This document shows, in pieces, positions 50,670 through 60,189 of a stretch of 64,000 bases of DNA. Under the pieces are notes generated by a model, which worked only from the letters and a program-made list of their open reading frames with translations, was not told where the DNA came from and searched no databases. Source of the DNA: Cyanobacteria bacterium SZAS-4 (GTDB lineage: Bacteria > Cyanobacteriota > Vampirovibrionia > Obscuribacterales > Obscuribacteraceae); the NCBI GenBank assembly GCA_018266255.1, contig JAFEAT010000007.1, forward strand, positions 372,001 through 436,000, read 5' to 3'. How positions within the stretch are numbered: position 1 is the stretch's first letter; every line of letters begins with the position of its first letter. The position numbers were made by a program, and so were the translations under genes.

Positions 50670-51712
50670 CAAACTTTGATCTCACTACCTTCTTTGGAAG
50701 AACGATAAATTGCATGCGCCATCTGCATCGTTCGCAGTCCATCTCGACCAGTCGGTTCAACAGGAGTATTGGTGCGAATTCCTTGCGCAAAATCAGTCAT
50801 CTCTTTGATAAATGAGTTGATGATTGTCCATCTCCAGGAAAAAATGCGCTCTTTGATTTGGAACATCGGAAAAATTTCCCAGTGTTTCTTCGCTCTAACA
50901 CCAGCCTCTGGTGTTTCTCCCCACTCCGCCATCATTGGTGGATAAGAGGAACGCACATAGCCCTTGGTGCCTACTACTTCCATAGAGAAAAAGTAGCCGC
51001 GGGGATCCGTCCAACTAGCGTGGACATAAGCCTTAGCACCATCTGCAGTGCTAAACAAAGCGAAGCTGTTATCTTCTGCTCGTTCAAACGGCCAAACCAA
51101 ATTAGCTACATATCCTTTGCCTACCTCGACATCGCCTAGAAAAAATCGTGTCAAGTCCATGATGTGGATGCCGTTGTCGACCAGGCTTCCGCCGCCTGTT
51201 ACAGCGCCATCAGTTACCCAGGCAGGTCCAAATTCTTTGCCACCTGGGTGCCCGGCATAAGCCTTGACTGTCAAGATCTTTCCAAGTCGACCGGAAGTAA
51301 TCAGGTTCTTCGCAAAAGCCATCGATTCGAAGTAGCGATGGTTGAATCCAGTCTTGAGCAAAACCCCTTTCTTTTCAGCAGCCTCACACATCCGCTCAGC
51401 ATCTTCAAGCGTGTGCGCAAGCGGTTTTTCGCAAAGTACATGCTTACCCTTCTCGATCGCATAGACTGCCATGTCTGCATGCAAACTCGGTGGAGTCGAA
51501 ATTATCACCATATCAACGTCAGATCGATCAATTGCTGCTTTCCAATCAGCATTGGCATCGCAACCAAATTTCGAGGCAAGCTCTTTGGCAGCATCCAATC
51601 GTATGTCAGATACAACTACCAGTTTGAGACCTGGAGTCTTCGCGACTGCAGCTGCTCGCAGAGCTCCAATCGACCCCGCACCAATATGACATACTCCTAT
51701 TTGACCGGGCAT
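50669..51712 (-). CDS. Gfo/Idh/MocA-family sugar dehydrogenase (first of three)
   Basis: A 347-residue NAD(P)-dependent oxidoreductase. GAGSIGALRA (11-20) is the dinucleotide motif, VVVSDIR binds the ribose, and STPPSLHADMAVYAIEKGKHVLCEKPLA carries the EKP signature lysine. GNxHIMDL-like NGIHIMDLTRFFLG marks the C-terminal sheet domain. Members oxidise sugar nucleotides or inositol. It overlaps the GT4 stop downstream... in transcription order it follows the GT4 gene by a 16-base overlap. Substrate not identifiable. Confidence 0.85.
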   Translation of the reverse strand: MPGQIGVCHIGAGSIGALRAAAVAKTPGLKLVVVSDIRLDAAKELASKFGCDANADWKAAIDRSDVDMVIISTPPSLHADMAVYAIEKGKHVLCEKPLAHTLEDAERMCEAAEKKGVLLKTGFNHRYFESMAFAKNLITSGRLGKILTVKAYAGHPGGKEFGPAWVTDGAVTGGGSLVDNGIHIMDLTRFFLGDVEVGKGYVANLVWPFERAEDNSFALFSTADGAKAYVHASWTDPRGYFFSMEVVGTKGYVRSSYPPMMAEWGETPEAGVRAKKHWEIFPMFQIKERIFSWRWTIINSFIKEMTDFAQGIRTNTPVEPTGRDGLRTMQMAHAIYRSSKEGSEIKV

Positions 51713-52941
51713 GAGACCTCCAAATGTCTGTTCTGTAACTCTTCGATTAGACTCAAATAACGCTCAATGTGCTTAGCTTCACTGTAGTTAGTTTTGAAGT
51801 TGGCTAAGCCAGCCAAGCCAATGGAACGACGCAACTGATCGTCTGCGAGCAATTTCTTCATAGCTTCTAGCAGATCCAGTTCGGAACCATATACGATACC
51901 ACCGCCATCCCGCACGACTTCAGGCAACGCGCCCAAGTTATTGACGATGACAGGTGTGGCGGTTGAGAATGCCTCCAGCGGCACCAAACCAAAAGTCTCA
52001 TAGCAAAGAGATGGAACGAGCACCGCAACAGCTTGTCTGTAAAATTCACTCAATCGCTCTGATGACATGCGTCCGAGGAAATGTATGTGGTCGAGACCAG
52101 CAGCAGCACTGCGCAGCGTCTCTTCGTAGTTACCATTGCCGACAACGACCAAGTCTGCACCTTTGAACTTAGCAAACTGCTCGATTAAGACCTGCACGCC
52201 TTTGATTTTTTCCAGCCGACCGACAAAGAGGAAGAAGGGACGCTCATGCACGCGCTCAGCAGACTCGGCGTCGATAGGATCCGCAAGGAAATGCGGCAAA
52301 ACTCGAATCGGAGCCGGAAATCCATTAGACAGATGACTGCCGCGAGCAAACTCACTGGGCGCTAAAAATGCATCGACACTTTTTGCTGCTCGCTCGATTG
52401 CACCAGTGTAACGCCAGATTTGCGGTGGACGATGGGCAGCCAACGTGCAACTCATACAAGTGCGCTTAGTGCACGCCTCTTCGTCATTCCGCCACAAAAC
52501 ATGGGTTGCACAAACGAACCAATGGTCGTGCAATGTGCAGAGCTTGACGCCTTTGCCATAAGTGAGAACGCCAGGTCCGCCAAGCAGTGAAACGTTATGA
52601 AAGTGAATGACGTCAAAATTTTGATTGAGCAACTTTTTTAATTCATCAGACTTTGCCACAGGCATTCCCAATTGATGCGTGGCAATCAGATCAAGCTTGC
52701 CAGTTACGCCACCATCCAGGCAGTGCACGGTCACGCGAGGATCAGTCGAATCATGTCCGTCGCTGGTATTGGCAACGAGAGCCTTGCTGCCCAATGAGAA
52801 TGCATCCCTGTCGTGAATGACGTGCACATCGTGTCCACGCCGGGCCAGTGAATTTGAAAGCCGCTGCACGAACACGCCATCACCGCCAAAGTTATGAGGC
52901 GGAAAGAATGTGGTGACCATGGCAATCTTCAATTGTTTCAA
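51697..52941 (-). CDS. Family 4 glycosyltransferase
   Basis: A 414-residue GT-B enzyme. N-terminal acceptor domain opens KIAMVTTFFPPHNFGGDGVFVQRL; the donor domain has LFVGRLEKIKGVQVLIEQF and the EX7E region YETFGLVPLEAFSTATPVIV. Four cysteines at about 160-172 (CTKRTCMSCTL-like) form a possible metal site, seen in some GT4 proteins. It transfers a sugar from a nucleotide donor onto a surface-glycan precursor. ATGA overlap with the upstream GT4. Confidence 0.88.
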   Translation of the reverse strand: MKQLKIAMVTTFFPPHNFGGDGVFVQRLSNSLARRGHDVHVIHDRDAFSLGSKALVANTSDGHDSTDPRVTVHCLDGGVTGKLDLIATHQLGMPVAKSDELKKLLNQNFDVIHFHNVSLLGGPGVLTYGKGVKLCTLHDHWFVCATHVLWRNDEEACTKRTCMSCTLAAHRPPQIWRYTGAIERAAKSVDAFLAPSEFARGSHLSNGFPAPIRVLPHFLADPIDAESAERVHERPFFLFVGRLEKIKGVQVLIEQFAKFKGADLVVVGNGNYEETLRSAAAGLDHIHFLGRMSSERLSEFYRQAVAVLVPSLCYETFGLVPLEAFSTATPVIVNNLGALPEVVRDGGGIVYGSELDLLEAMKKLLADDQLRRSIGLAGLANFKTNYSEAKHIERYLSLIEELQNRHLEVSCPVK

Positions 52942-54116
52942 GACTTACCCGCCACCGTGCTAAGCATCATATCCATTTGCGAAGCCGATCTTTGCCAGGT
53001 CAACTGTTGAGCCTTCGCAGTCGCGACACGCGCCATCTCGTCTCTTCTGATGGAATCTCCGAGCATCACCGATAGTGCACCAGTCAATTCGGTAACCGAA
53101 TTGGGATCGATAAAGATGCCACCATCACGAAGCAAATCAGGAAGCGGACTGTTCTGCGTCGCGATTATCGGAATGCCGCAAGCAGCACCTTCCACAGCCG
53201 GCAGTCCAAAACCTTCTGCCATCGAAGGCAGCACCAGAGCCTGCGCGACGTTGAGCAGATGGATCACTTCTTCGTCTTTAACGAAGCCAGTAAAAATCAC
53301 AGCGTCATCTTGATGTAACTCTGCGATTTTGGATTTTAGTTCACTCACGCCAGGAGTGAATCCATCTTTCAAATCGCCAACCACTACTAACTTAACATCC
53401 TGCATGCCAGGCTTAGTACGAATCTCGGACAGACTTTGCACGAGCATAGGCAAGTTTTTGTGAGGATTGATACCGCCGATATAAATCAAGAAACGCGAGT
53501 CGACCGTCAGACCGAAACGAGAGAGTACAGAGCGATCAACTTTATCCAAAGCCAACGTCGTGAAGACTGGATCCGGTGCCTCATCGATCACGAAGACACG
53601 ATCCTGATTGTGTCCAAAGTGCCGAACAATGCCTTTCTTGGCATGTTCCGAGACAGTCATGATGTAGTTCGCTTGCTTGTGGGCCAACCAGCCTTTCAAA
53701 GCCCACAATCGCCGATGCTTCTTATCGGGAAAGACTAAGTCTGGATAGTCTTCAGCTATCACATCGTGAACGCCAAGAATAATTTTGCCAGTCGTAATCG
53801 CCGGAAAATATGTATAAACACTGGGAAAGAAAAATGCGTCCAGCGACTGTCCGGCGACAGACTTGGTCATAGCGAGCAAATCTTTGATGGAGCGACTGTC
53901 CGAAGCAGATGCTGCGTCAGTCGGACGATCACCTGTGTTTACAACAACAGTGCGAACATTGCTCGGCAAATCACCATCGCCTGCAGTTTGAGAATCAACA
54001 AAGAAAACCAACTCGTGCTTTGTATTCGACTGAAGAAATGCATTCAACAATCCACGAGTGAAACGTCCATAACCACGTTTATTGGACCAGCAAGCAGCAT
54101 CCACACCAACGCGCAT
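52938..54116 (-). CDS. Family 4 glycosyltransferase
   Basis: A 392-residue GT-B enzyme. GYGRFTRGLLNAF near the start resembles WbaZ/MtfB-type mannosyltransferases; IYIGGINPHKNLPMLVQSL starts the donor domain and MAEGFGLPAVEGAACGIPIIATQNSPLPD is the EX7E segment. It ends at 52938, overlapping the next GT4 start by four bases (ATGA). The pair probably adds consecutive sugars. Donor unknown; mannose is plausible by similarity. Confidence 0.88.
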   Translation of the reverse strand: MRVGVDAACWSNKRGYGRFTRGLLNAFLQSNTKHELVFFVDSQTAGDGDLPSNVRTVVVNTGDRPTDAASASDSRSIKDLLAMTKSVAGQSLDAFFFPSVYTYFPAITTGKIILGVHDVIAEDYPDLVFPDKKHRRLWALKGWLAHKQANYIMTVSEHAKKGIVRHFGHNQDRVFVIDEAPDPVFTTLALDKVDRSVLSRFGLTVDSRFLIYIGGINPHKNLPMLVQSLSEIRTKPGMQDVKLVVVGDLKDGFTPGVSELKSKIAELHQDDAVIFTGFVKDEEVIHLLNVAQALVLPSMAEGFGLPAVEGAACGIPIIATQNSPLPDLLRDGGIFIDPNSVTELTGALSVMLGDSIRRDEMARVATAKAQQLTWQRSASQMDMMLSTVAGKS

Positions 54117-54176
54117 CAGTTGAGCCCCCTAATCGCCATTACTTCTGACTCCCGCTCTGCACAGCGTTAAAATTCC

Positions 54177-55100
54177 TTATCGCCATTGCTTAAGACTCCC
54201 ACCGGGACCAAGTAAATATCCAACAAATTCACCGACAGACCAACTGACACAAAACAATCCCACTTGCGGCAGACACTGGAAAAACTTTCCGGCGTGACTT
54301 CTTTTTGCCAACACTTGCCGACTCATCCGCATCACTTGCACCGCTGGTAGCACCATAGCGATACCGAGAAATGGCAAGCGCTCCACCAGCGGTTTGCTCA
54401 TCAACCGCATTGCAGCAAACCCACGACCGTGGTGAAAGGGCACGTCGACGAGGTTAGTCAACTTCCAGGAATTGATATTTCGCACTGAAAATGATGGATC
54501 GGCTTTCAGCTCGTGCCCAGACTTTTGCAATTCACCGTTGACGAAGACTTCATAGACTCCGCCACTCGAATCCGTTTCCAACAATTTTTTCAAACTCTCA
54601 GACTTGTAAGTAATGTTGTTGCCGGGCAGTGCGGGAACGATACCAGCAAAGGGACGCATAAACCGCGCATACTCACAGAAAAAAACCGCCCAATCTAAGT
54701 TGCGTCGATAATCACTCGGTTCAACGGAGCCGCCAATCGCCACGTTCTCAGATTTGTGAGCTTCAATCACTTTCGCGCACCAATCGCTGGAGACGACACA
54801 ATCATCTTCAGTGAATCCAACCAGCGCTCCGGTGCACCTGGCAAGCGCCAGTTTGCGCATCGCGGGAACTGTGCTTCCAGGCGGCGCATCAATCCAATCG
54901 AACTGCGAAAACTCTGACTTGAGGCGAGTCGCTTCTGCTTGCTCTGATTTACCGCCCCCACGTGCGGTCCAATCACGAATAACGACGATCTCAATCTTGT
55001 TGCGCTCAGACTGTGCGTTGAAGGCAGAAAGACATTGACGCAAAACAGAAGGCTGATTAAACGAAACAACGATTACAGATAGAGAAGGTGATTCAGTCAT
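54177..55100 (-). CDS. Family 2 glycosyltransferase, local paralog A
   Basis: A 307-residue GT-A enzyme. SVIVVSFNQPSVLRQCLSAF, then the acidic site FTEDDCVVSSDW, GGSVEPSDYRR, the shared motif DWAVFFCEYARFMRP with LPGNNITYKSE, and a C-terminal hydrophobic segment with WSVGEFVGYLLGPGG. The last motif recurs in the three related genes at 55101, 57241 and 58148, defining a local family. It may sit on the membrane surface. The upstream GT2 stop lies directly before its ATG. Confidence 0.85.
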   Translation of the reverse strand: MTESPSLSVIVVSFNQPSVLRQCLSAFNAQSERNKIEIVVIRDWTARGGGKSEQAEATRLKSEFSQFDWIDAPPGSTVPAMRKLALARCTGALVGFTEDDCVVSSDWCAKVIEAHKSENVAIGGSVEPSDYRRNLDWAVFFCEYARFMRPFAGIVPALPGNNITYKSESLKKLLETDSSGGVYEVFVNGELQKSGHELKADPSFSVRNINSWKLTNLVDVPFHHGRGFAAMRLMSKPLVERLPFLGIAMVLPAVQVMRMSRQVLAKRSHAGKFFQCLPQVGLFCVSWSVGEFVGYLLGPGGSLKQWR

Positions 55101-55997
55101 TTAAGTCAGATACAGCGCGCTGTCACCGGGTCCAGTGGCATACCCGACAAACTCTCCCACAGACCATGCCACCATGAAACTAAGCAAATATGGAAGCGAC
55201 ATCGCGAATTCAGGTAAATGACGTTTCTTTGCCCAGACTCTTTTGCCGATTCGCAGCATCAACATCGGCGGCAGCAGCGGCGAACCGAAGAGATAAATCA
55301 AGCGCTGTTTCAGTGATATCGATTCATTCCGTGTTCCAGCAAACGCTCTCGAATAGTGAAAGCGCTCTGAAATGAAATCCGAAAACGTAAAATGTTTTTT
55401 GTGAATCATGCTGACTGAAGGATCAGACCAGAGCTGCTTACCTTCAGATTCAATCTGTCCGTGCACAAAAGTTTCCCAGAATTCTTCTTCGTTCGAATTG
55501 AATATGTGCTGCGTCTGACTGCGCTTGTACGATACGTTCGGTCCAGGCAAATCATGCACAACGCCATCAGCCACAGGACTGATAAAGTTGCTGTACTCAC
55601 AAAAGAATACAGCCCAATCGATGATTCGTTTGGTGGCACCGTTATCGACCGCGCCACCAATAGCGGGGGCAGGATTCACTTCATGCGCTTTCAGAAGAGA
55701 CTGATACCACCCCGATGGTGGAATACAATGGTCTTCAGTAACTGCAATAATCTGTCCACTCGTTTGAGCAATTGCAGTTGCACGCAGCTTCGGAACACTC
55801 TGCTTTTCAGCAAAAGAAATCAGTTTCATCTGCGGATGTTTCTCGCGCAAGAGTTTAGTCACTTCATCGCCAACACAGTCAGCAACGATCACCTCGGCAG
55901 TGATGCCACCATCTTGCTTCTCTAGAGCATCGAGACAATGCTCAAGGTATTCACGACCGTTTATGGAAGCAATAATTATCGAGAGTTGCGGAGTCAT
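55101..55997 (-). CDS. Family 2 glycosyltransferase, local paralog B
   Basis: A 298-residue GT-A enzyme closest to paralog A: SIIIASINGREYLEHCLDAL, VADCVGDE, VTEDHCIPPSGWYQ, DWAVFFCEYSNFISP with LPGPNVSYKRSQ, and C-terminal WSVGEFVGYATGPGDS. ATG 55997 begins at the family start; an upstream extension of 12 residues to 56033 is possible. It is directly followed by paralog A with no gap, so the two are one transcript. Confidence 0.85.
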   Translation of the reverse strand: MTPQLSIIIASINGREYLEHCLDALEKQDGGITAEVIVADCVGDEVTKLLREKHPQMKLISFAEKQSVPKLRATAIAQTSGQIIAVTEDHCIPPSGWYQSLLKAHEVNPAPAIGGAVDNGATKRIIDWAVFFCEYSNFISPVADGVVHDLPGPNVSYKRSQTQHIFNSNEEEFWETFVHGQIESEGKQLWSDPSVSMIHKKHFTFSDFISERFHYSRAFAGTRNESISLKQRLIYLFGSPLLPPMLMLRIGKRVWAKKRHLPEFAMSLPYLLSFMVAWSVGEFVGYATGPGDSALYLT

Positions 55998-56195
55998 ATA
56001 TTTAAACTGGCATCCTGAGAGCGTTTTAAACAACGGTGAGTCTGTACGTAGGGAATTTTAGTGCACTTGACCGTGTCAGGAGAACCCTTTTGAGTGAAGT
56101 CTTTACTCATTGATTGTGAATTTAGTTTCTCGACAAAAATTGGGCAATAATAGGCTCTGCCAACCGGGAAGAAGATCCCAAAACCAATTTATCTT

Positions 56196-57188
56196 ATGAG
56201 CACACCAAAAATTCTAATTGTCGGCGCGGGCTTAATGGGTCGCTGGCACGCCTTTTCAGCCATTCGAAACGGTGCCACTATCGCGGCAATCGTTGACCCA
56301 AACATAGAACGAGCACAGGCTCTACAACGAGAATTTGGCGCTCAACGAGCGTTCAAATCACTGGAGGAATGTCTTAAAAAGAGCGAAAGCAATATCGCGC
56401 ACATATGCACTCCCGCGCAGAATCACTTAGCTTCGATTGAGCTGTGCCTGGCAAACAACCATCATGTCCTGGCGGAGAAGCCGCTACTGTCTACATTTCC
56501 AGAGACAAAGAAAGTTCTTGAACGAGCAAATGAGAGTGGCTTAAAACTCACCCCAGTACATCAGATGCCATTCCAAAGAGGCGCATCAAAGCTGGCTGAA
56601 GACCATTCGAATCTTGGAAAACTTGTTCGCTTGAGCCACACAGCCTTCACCAGCGGCGCAGATGGAAAACCCGAAACCGAACGACAGGACGTGCTTTTGG
56701 AAATTCTTCCCCATCCAATCTCACTCTTTTATCGATTCTTTGGCGACAACCTTACCGCTGACCAATTCAACGTGCGCAGGTATTCGAACGGCGAACTGGA
56801 AATCGATGGCGTGGTTGATGATACTTTGTTAAGGATATCGGTCAGCTTGAGAGGACGTCCCACCCGCAACGAACTGACAGTGACCGGGGATAAAGCTTCT
56901 GCGCACATCGACCTCTTCCATGGATTTGCAACTTACGAATCTGGAGAGGTTTCGAAACGAGCCAAAATTTTGAAACCATTTCGCTTTGGCTCAAACTTAG
57001 TACTCGATGCAAGTAGAAATCTCATTCAACGTAGCGCGTCAAACGAAGTAGCATATCCGGGATTGAGAAGTTTGATCCGTCAGTTTTACCGAGCCGCTTT
57101 AGATGGAAAGCCCGCACCGATAAGCGAACGAGAAATTCTTTTGTGCGCAGAAGTGGCAGACAAAGTACGTCTTAGTAAAACGAGCTAG
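56196..57188 (+). CDS. Gfo/Idh/MocA-family dehydrogenase (second), opposite orientation
   Basis: A 330-residue oxidoreductase: LIVGAGLMGRWHA (6-18), IVDPNIERA, ICTPAQNHLASIELCLANNHHVLAEKPLL with EKP, and HPISLFYRFFGDN in the C-terminal domain. It is the only plus-strand gene between 44.8 and 62 kb, between two GT2 pairs. Its 3-prime end runs into a 9-bp tandem array that reaches the stop of the convergent GT2. Substrate unknown; sugar-nucleotide oxidation is likely. Confidence 0.82.
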   Translation: MSTPKILIVGAGLMGRWHAFSAIRNGATIAAIVDPNIERAQALQREFGAQRAFKSLEECLKKSESNIAHICTPAQNHLASIELCLANNHHVLAEKPLLSTFPETKKVLERANESGLKLTPVHQMPFQRGASKLAEDHSNLGKLVRLSHTAFTSGADGKPETERQDVLLEILPHPISLFYRFFGDNLTADQFNVRRYSNGELEIDGVVDDTLLRISVSLRGRPTRNELTVTGDKASAHIDLFHGFATYESGEVSKRAKILKPFRFGSNLVLDASRNLIQRSASNEVAYPGLRSLIRQFYRAALDGKPAPISEREILLCAEVADKVRLSKTS

Positions 57189-57189
57189 A

Positions 57190-57245
57190 ACGGACCAAAC
57201 GGACCAAACGGACTAAACGGACTAAACAGATTTGAACGGATTAAA
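57190..57245. repeat. 9-bp tandem repeat between convergent stops
   Basis: Unit CGGACCAAA / CGGACTAAA repeats about five to six times starting two bases after the TAG of the dehydrogenase and ending in CGGATTAAA, which contains the complement of the GT2 stop codon (57241-57243). It fills the whole gap. Confidence 0.85.
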
Positions 57246-58155
57246 GCTTATCGCAACTGCCGTTCGCACCAGCCGCCATACCACAATATTCGCCTGCCAC
57301 CCAAGCACAAATAATCAACTTACAGATTGGATACACTCGCAGAAAGCGTCCCACTAAGAAGCGCTTTTTAGCTACTTTCTGAATCAAACGACTCATTAGA
57401 ATCAGCGGAAGTCCCGCACAAGAAGCCAAATATAGCGCCTTCTTACCAGCATCGAAATCAGTCGATCTCATTGCTCCGAAGCACCGCCCGTGATGGTATC
57501 GCCTTTCCATCACAGCGTTGAACGAGAGGTGCCGATTGTAATATGCCACCATACTTGAATGGCGAGATAGTCGTTCACCTTTTTCAATGAGCTCATGACA
57601 GAAAAACGTCTTCCAAAACCCGTCATTACTCAGATCTTTTCCCGATAGATATTGGTCGAGCATCTTTCTCTTAAAAACGATGTTGTTACCTGGCAAATCG
57701 TCCGAAGATCCAGTCTCAAAGGGCAAGGCGAACTGCACATAATCGCAAAGGTACAAGGCAAAATCAACTGATGACAAAGCGGTGCCCGGTTCCACTGCAC
57801 CACCAATGGCGGCATCAGAACTGGCACGAGCGACACTAATTGCGGTATCAAACCAATTCTTTGCAAAAGTCGTATGCGCTTCTGTAATCGCGATCAAATC
57901 TCCACAAGACTGGGCGATACCGATTCCATGCAAGGATGGGATGCTCCCCGAAGCGGGATGCTCAACGATTTTGAGTTTGGGATATTTGTTGATTAGTGGA
58001 GTTGGATCTGGCTTAAAACCGCCGTAGGCAAGAATGATTTCGACTGTGCTTTGTGTCTCCTGTCCATACAGCGAGTCAAGGCAATCCTCGACGTTGGGCT
58101 GAGACTCTTGCCACGCCACCACAATTGATAAATCGCAGGTATGACCATTACTCAT
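57241..58155 (-). CDS. Family 2 glycosyltransferase, local paralog C
   Basis: A 304-residue GT-A enzyme: LSIVVAWQESQPNVEDCLDSLYGQ, LAYGGFKPD where the others have a VAD triplet, ITEAHTTFAKNWFD, DFALYLCDYVQFALP with LPGNNIVFKRK, and C-terminal WVAGEYCGMAAGANG. It is the most diverged of the four. ATG 58155 overlaps the end of paralog D by eight bases. An 11-residue extension upstream is possible but lies within the upstream gene. Confidence 0.82.
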   Translation of the reverse strand: MSNGHTCDLSIVVAWQESQPNVEDCLDSLYGQETQSTVEIILAYGGFKPDPTPLINKYPKLKIVEHPASGSIPSLHGIGIAQSCGDLIAITEAHTTFAKNWFDTAISVARASSDAAIGGAVEPGTALSSVDFALYLCDYVQFALPFETGSSDDLPGNNIVFKRKMLDQYLSGKDLSNDGFWKTFFCHELIEKGERLSRHSSMVAYYNRHLSFNAVMERRYHHGRCFGAMRSTDFDAGKKALYLASCAGLPLILMSRLIQKVAKKRFLVGRFLRVYPICKLIICAWVAGEYCGMAAGANGSCDKL

Positions 58156-59032
58156 GAACAGGCGCCAAATAGCCTTGAATCTCTCCAATAGACCAGGCGA
58201 CTGTGAAAATAACTAGCCACGGCAACGCAACCAGATATGGTACTAAAAAATCTTTGCGCTTACTCAAGACTCGCACACCCATTCTAGAAACCAGATATGG
58301 CACCAGAATTGGTGCGGAGAGAATTCGAACAATGCGAGCTAGAGCGCTAGTGTTCGGGCGAGTTGAACCATAGTGTCGTCCATGCTTCATTCTGACGCCC
58401 CAAAAGTCCTCAGCCCCCTCTGTGTGGGCTAGATGAACCTTGACGTCGGCAGACATATATAAGGATTGCTGGTTTTCTCGCAACTGGTGGTGAAAAAGCG
58501 TCTCCCAGAACCCCCGCTCGCGATTGGTCCAGTACGCATCTAAGCCACTTTTGGTATAAGCAACATTGTCGCCAGGCAATTCACGGATTGTGCCAGTCTG
58601 AACAGGCGGCATGAACGCCGTGAATCGAGAAAAATAAATTGCCCAATCGAGCGCAGAACCATTGACAGGTGGCAGAATTGGACCGCCCACTCCACACACA
58701 TCGTTGGCGTCGAAGACTCTTTTGATGGATAGTAACCAAGCCGGTTCAGGGATACATTGAGCGTTCGTTATTGCCACTATCGGAGCCACCGCTTTGCTCA
58801 TTCCCAATCCCCACAACTGAGGTATGAGGTCAGTTTTTGCATCACCTTTCAATAATGTGACTTGCGGAAATTGTTCGGCAATAATCTTATCCGTGCCGTC
58901 AGTAGAAGCGTCCGCGACCAGGATTTCAGCATCCAGTCCTTTAGCCTGTTCGAGCACAGCGTTCAAACATTCAGATATGCTAGCTTTCGCATTTTGAGAT
59001 GCTATGACGACTGAGATTATGGCAGCGCTCAT
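58148..59032 (-). CDS. Family 2 glycosyltransferase, local paralog D
   Basis: A 294-residue GT-A enzyme: SVVIASQNAKASISECLNAVLEQ, VADASTDGTD, ITNAQCIPEPAWL, DWAIYFSRFTAFMPP with LPGDNVAYTKS, and C-terminal WSIGEIQGYLAPVHE. It lies five bases after the stop of the Gfo/Idh/MocA gene in the same direction. Together with paralog C it forms a second GT2 pair resembling the A/B pair. Confidence 0.84.
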   Translation of the reverse strand: MSAAIISVVIASQNAKASISECLNAVLEQAKGLDAEILVADASTDGTDKIIAEQFPQVTLLKGDAKTDLIPQLWGLGMSKAVAPIVAITNAQCIPEPAWLLSIKRVFDANDVCGVGGPILPPVNGSALDWAIYFSRFTAFMPPVQTGTIRELPGDNVAYTKSGLDAYWTNRERGFWETLFHHQLRENQQSLYMSADVKVHLAHTEGAEDFWGVRMKHGRHYGSTRPNTSALARIVRILSAPILVPYLVSRMGVRVLSKRKDFLVPYLVALPWLVIFTVAWSIGEIQGYLAPVHE

Positions 59033-59037
59033 CTTGC

Positions 59038-60105
59038 TTACAACTTCACGATTTGCCCTGTTCTGGCTGATTCATAACCAGCAAATATGATTCTCAAAAT
59101 ATTTCTGGCGTGTTCAACTGATTCAAAATCGGTGCCACCACTTTTAGAGTTCTTGAGGAAAGTACGAAGGTGTGCAGCCGTCGCTGATGCGAAAGCCGGA
59201 TTGCGCTCTTGCGCAAGCACGCGAGTGCTACCGCTGGACTCGACACGAGCCTCGCCGCCTTTCACGAAGCTCAAACGCAACGCCGGTTTGTTTGCACCTT
59301 TATGCCTGGACAATTCAATCCCTGCGCGCGCCACTCCACCAAGCGAAATACGCACTGAGGCTTTTTCGCAGTCCAACCTCATTTCGAGATATTTCTCTGG
59401 AGCGTGGCTAACTCTATTCAACACCAGAGTAGCCAGTCGATCGTTTGAAAAACGAAGTGTCATCTGCACAAACACATCAGAATCATATTCCTGCACTACT
59501 CGCGGAATGTTTGCATAAACGTCGATCGGCAATTCTCCGAAGAACGTACAAATCAAGTCGATGGGATGCGAACCGAACTCGAAGAGTGTCGATTGCTTGA
59601 GCGACGAGCGCCAGGACTCCGCCCCTTCAAATACTGGTGGATGGTACATCTGCTGCCAACAATTGATGAAGTAGAGCCTGCCAAATTCTCCTGCTGCAAT
59701 CCGTTCCTTCGCAGCCCTGTAAGTTGACATGTAGCGATACTGCGTATTGACGGCCAATCTCCGCCCAAGCTTTTTCGCCTCTGCAATTACTTCGTCGGCA
59801 TCTTCCAAACTCAAAACAAAAGGCTTTTCGCACAATACGTCCGCACCACTTCGCATCGCGGCTAGAGACAACGACTTGTGAAATTCAGGAGGAGTGCCAA
59901 TCATGACTAGCTCTGGCTTTTCAGTGGCAATCATTTCGAGAGAGTCGGCGTAAACATGAGGAATTGAAAATTGCTCTTTCATCGACCGTCGACGTTCTTC
60001 ACTGGTATCACTCGCAGCGATCAAATCGATCTCCGACACAGACTTGCACGCCGGCAAATGAATCCGTTCGGCAACCTTACCCAGACCAATTACAGCAGTT
60101 CTCAT
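59038..60105 (-). CDS. Gfo/Idh/MocA-family dehydrogenase (third)
   Basis: A 355-residue oxidoreductase: AVIGLGKVAERIHLPA (4-19), AASDTSEER, IGTPPEFHKSLSLAAMRSGADVLCEKPFV with EKP, and FGSHPIDLICTFFGELP. ATG 60105 begins at the family start; the seven residues before it are atypical. It starts the Gfo-GT2-GT2 set. A 21-bp tandem array lies upstream. Substrate unknown. Confidence 0.84.
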   Translation of the reverse strand: MRTAVIGLGKVAERIHLPACKSVSEIDLIAASDTSEERRRSMKEQFSIPHVYADSLEMIATEKPELVMIGTPPEFHKSLSLAAMRSGADVLCEKPFVLSLEDADEVIAEAKKLGRRLAVNTQYRYMSTYRAAKERIAAGEFGRLYFINCWQQMYHPPVFEGAESWRSSLKQSTLFEFGSHPIDLICTFFGELPIDVYANIPRVVQEYDSDVFVQMTLRFSNDRLATLVLNRVSHAPEKYLEMRLDCEKASVRISLGGVARAGIELSRHKGANKPALRLSFVKGGEARVESSGSTRVLAQERNPAFASATAAHLRTFLKNSKSGGTDFESVEHARNILRIIFAGYESARTGQIVKL

Positions 60106-60189
60106 TATCAAGTTTCCCGAAATCACGCCCGCTCACGAGCCGCATCATAATAAAACAGTTGCGCCCGATTTTCCCATGCTTGTAACTAA

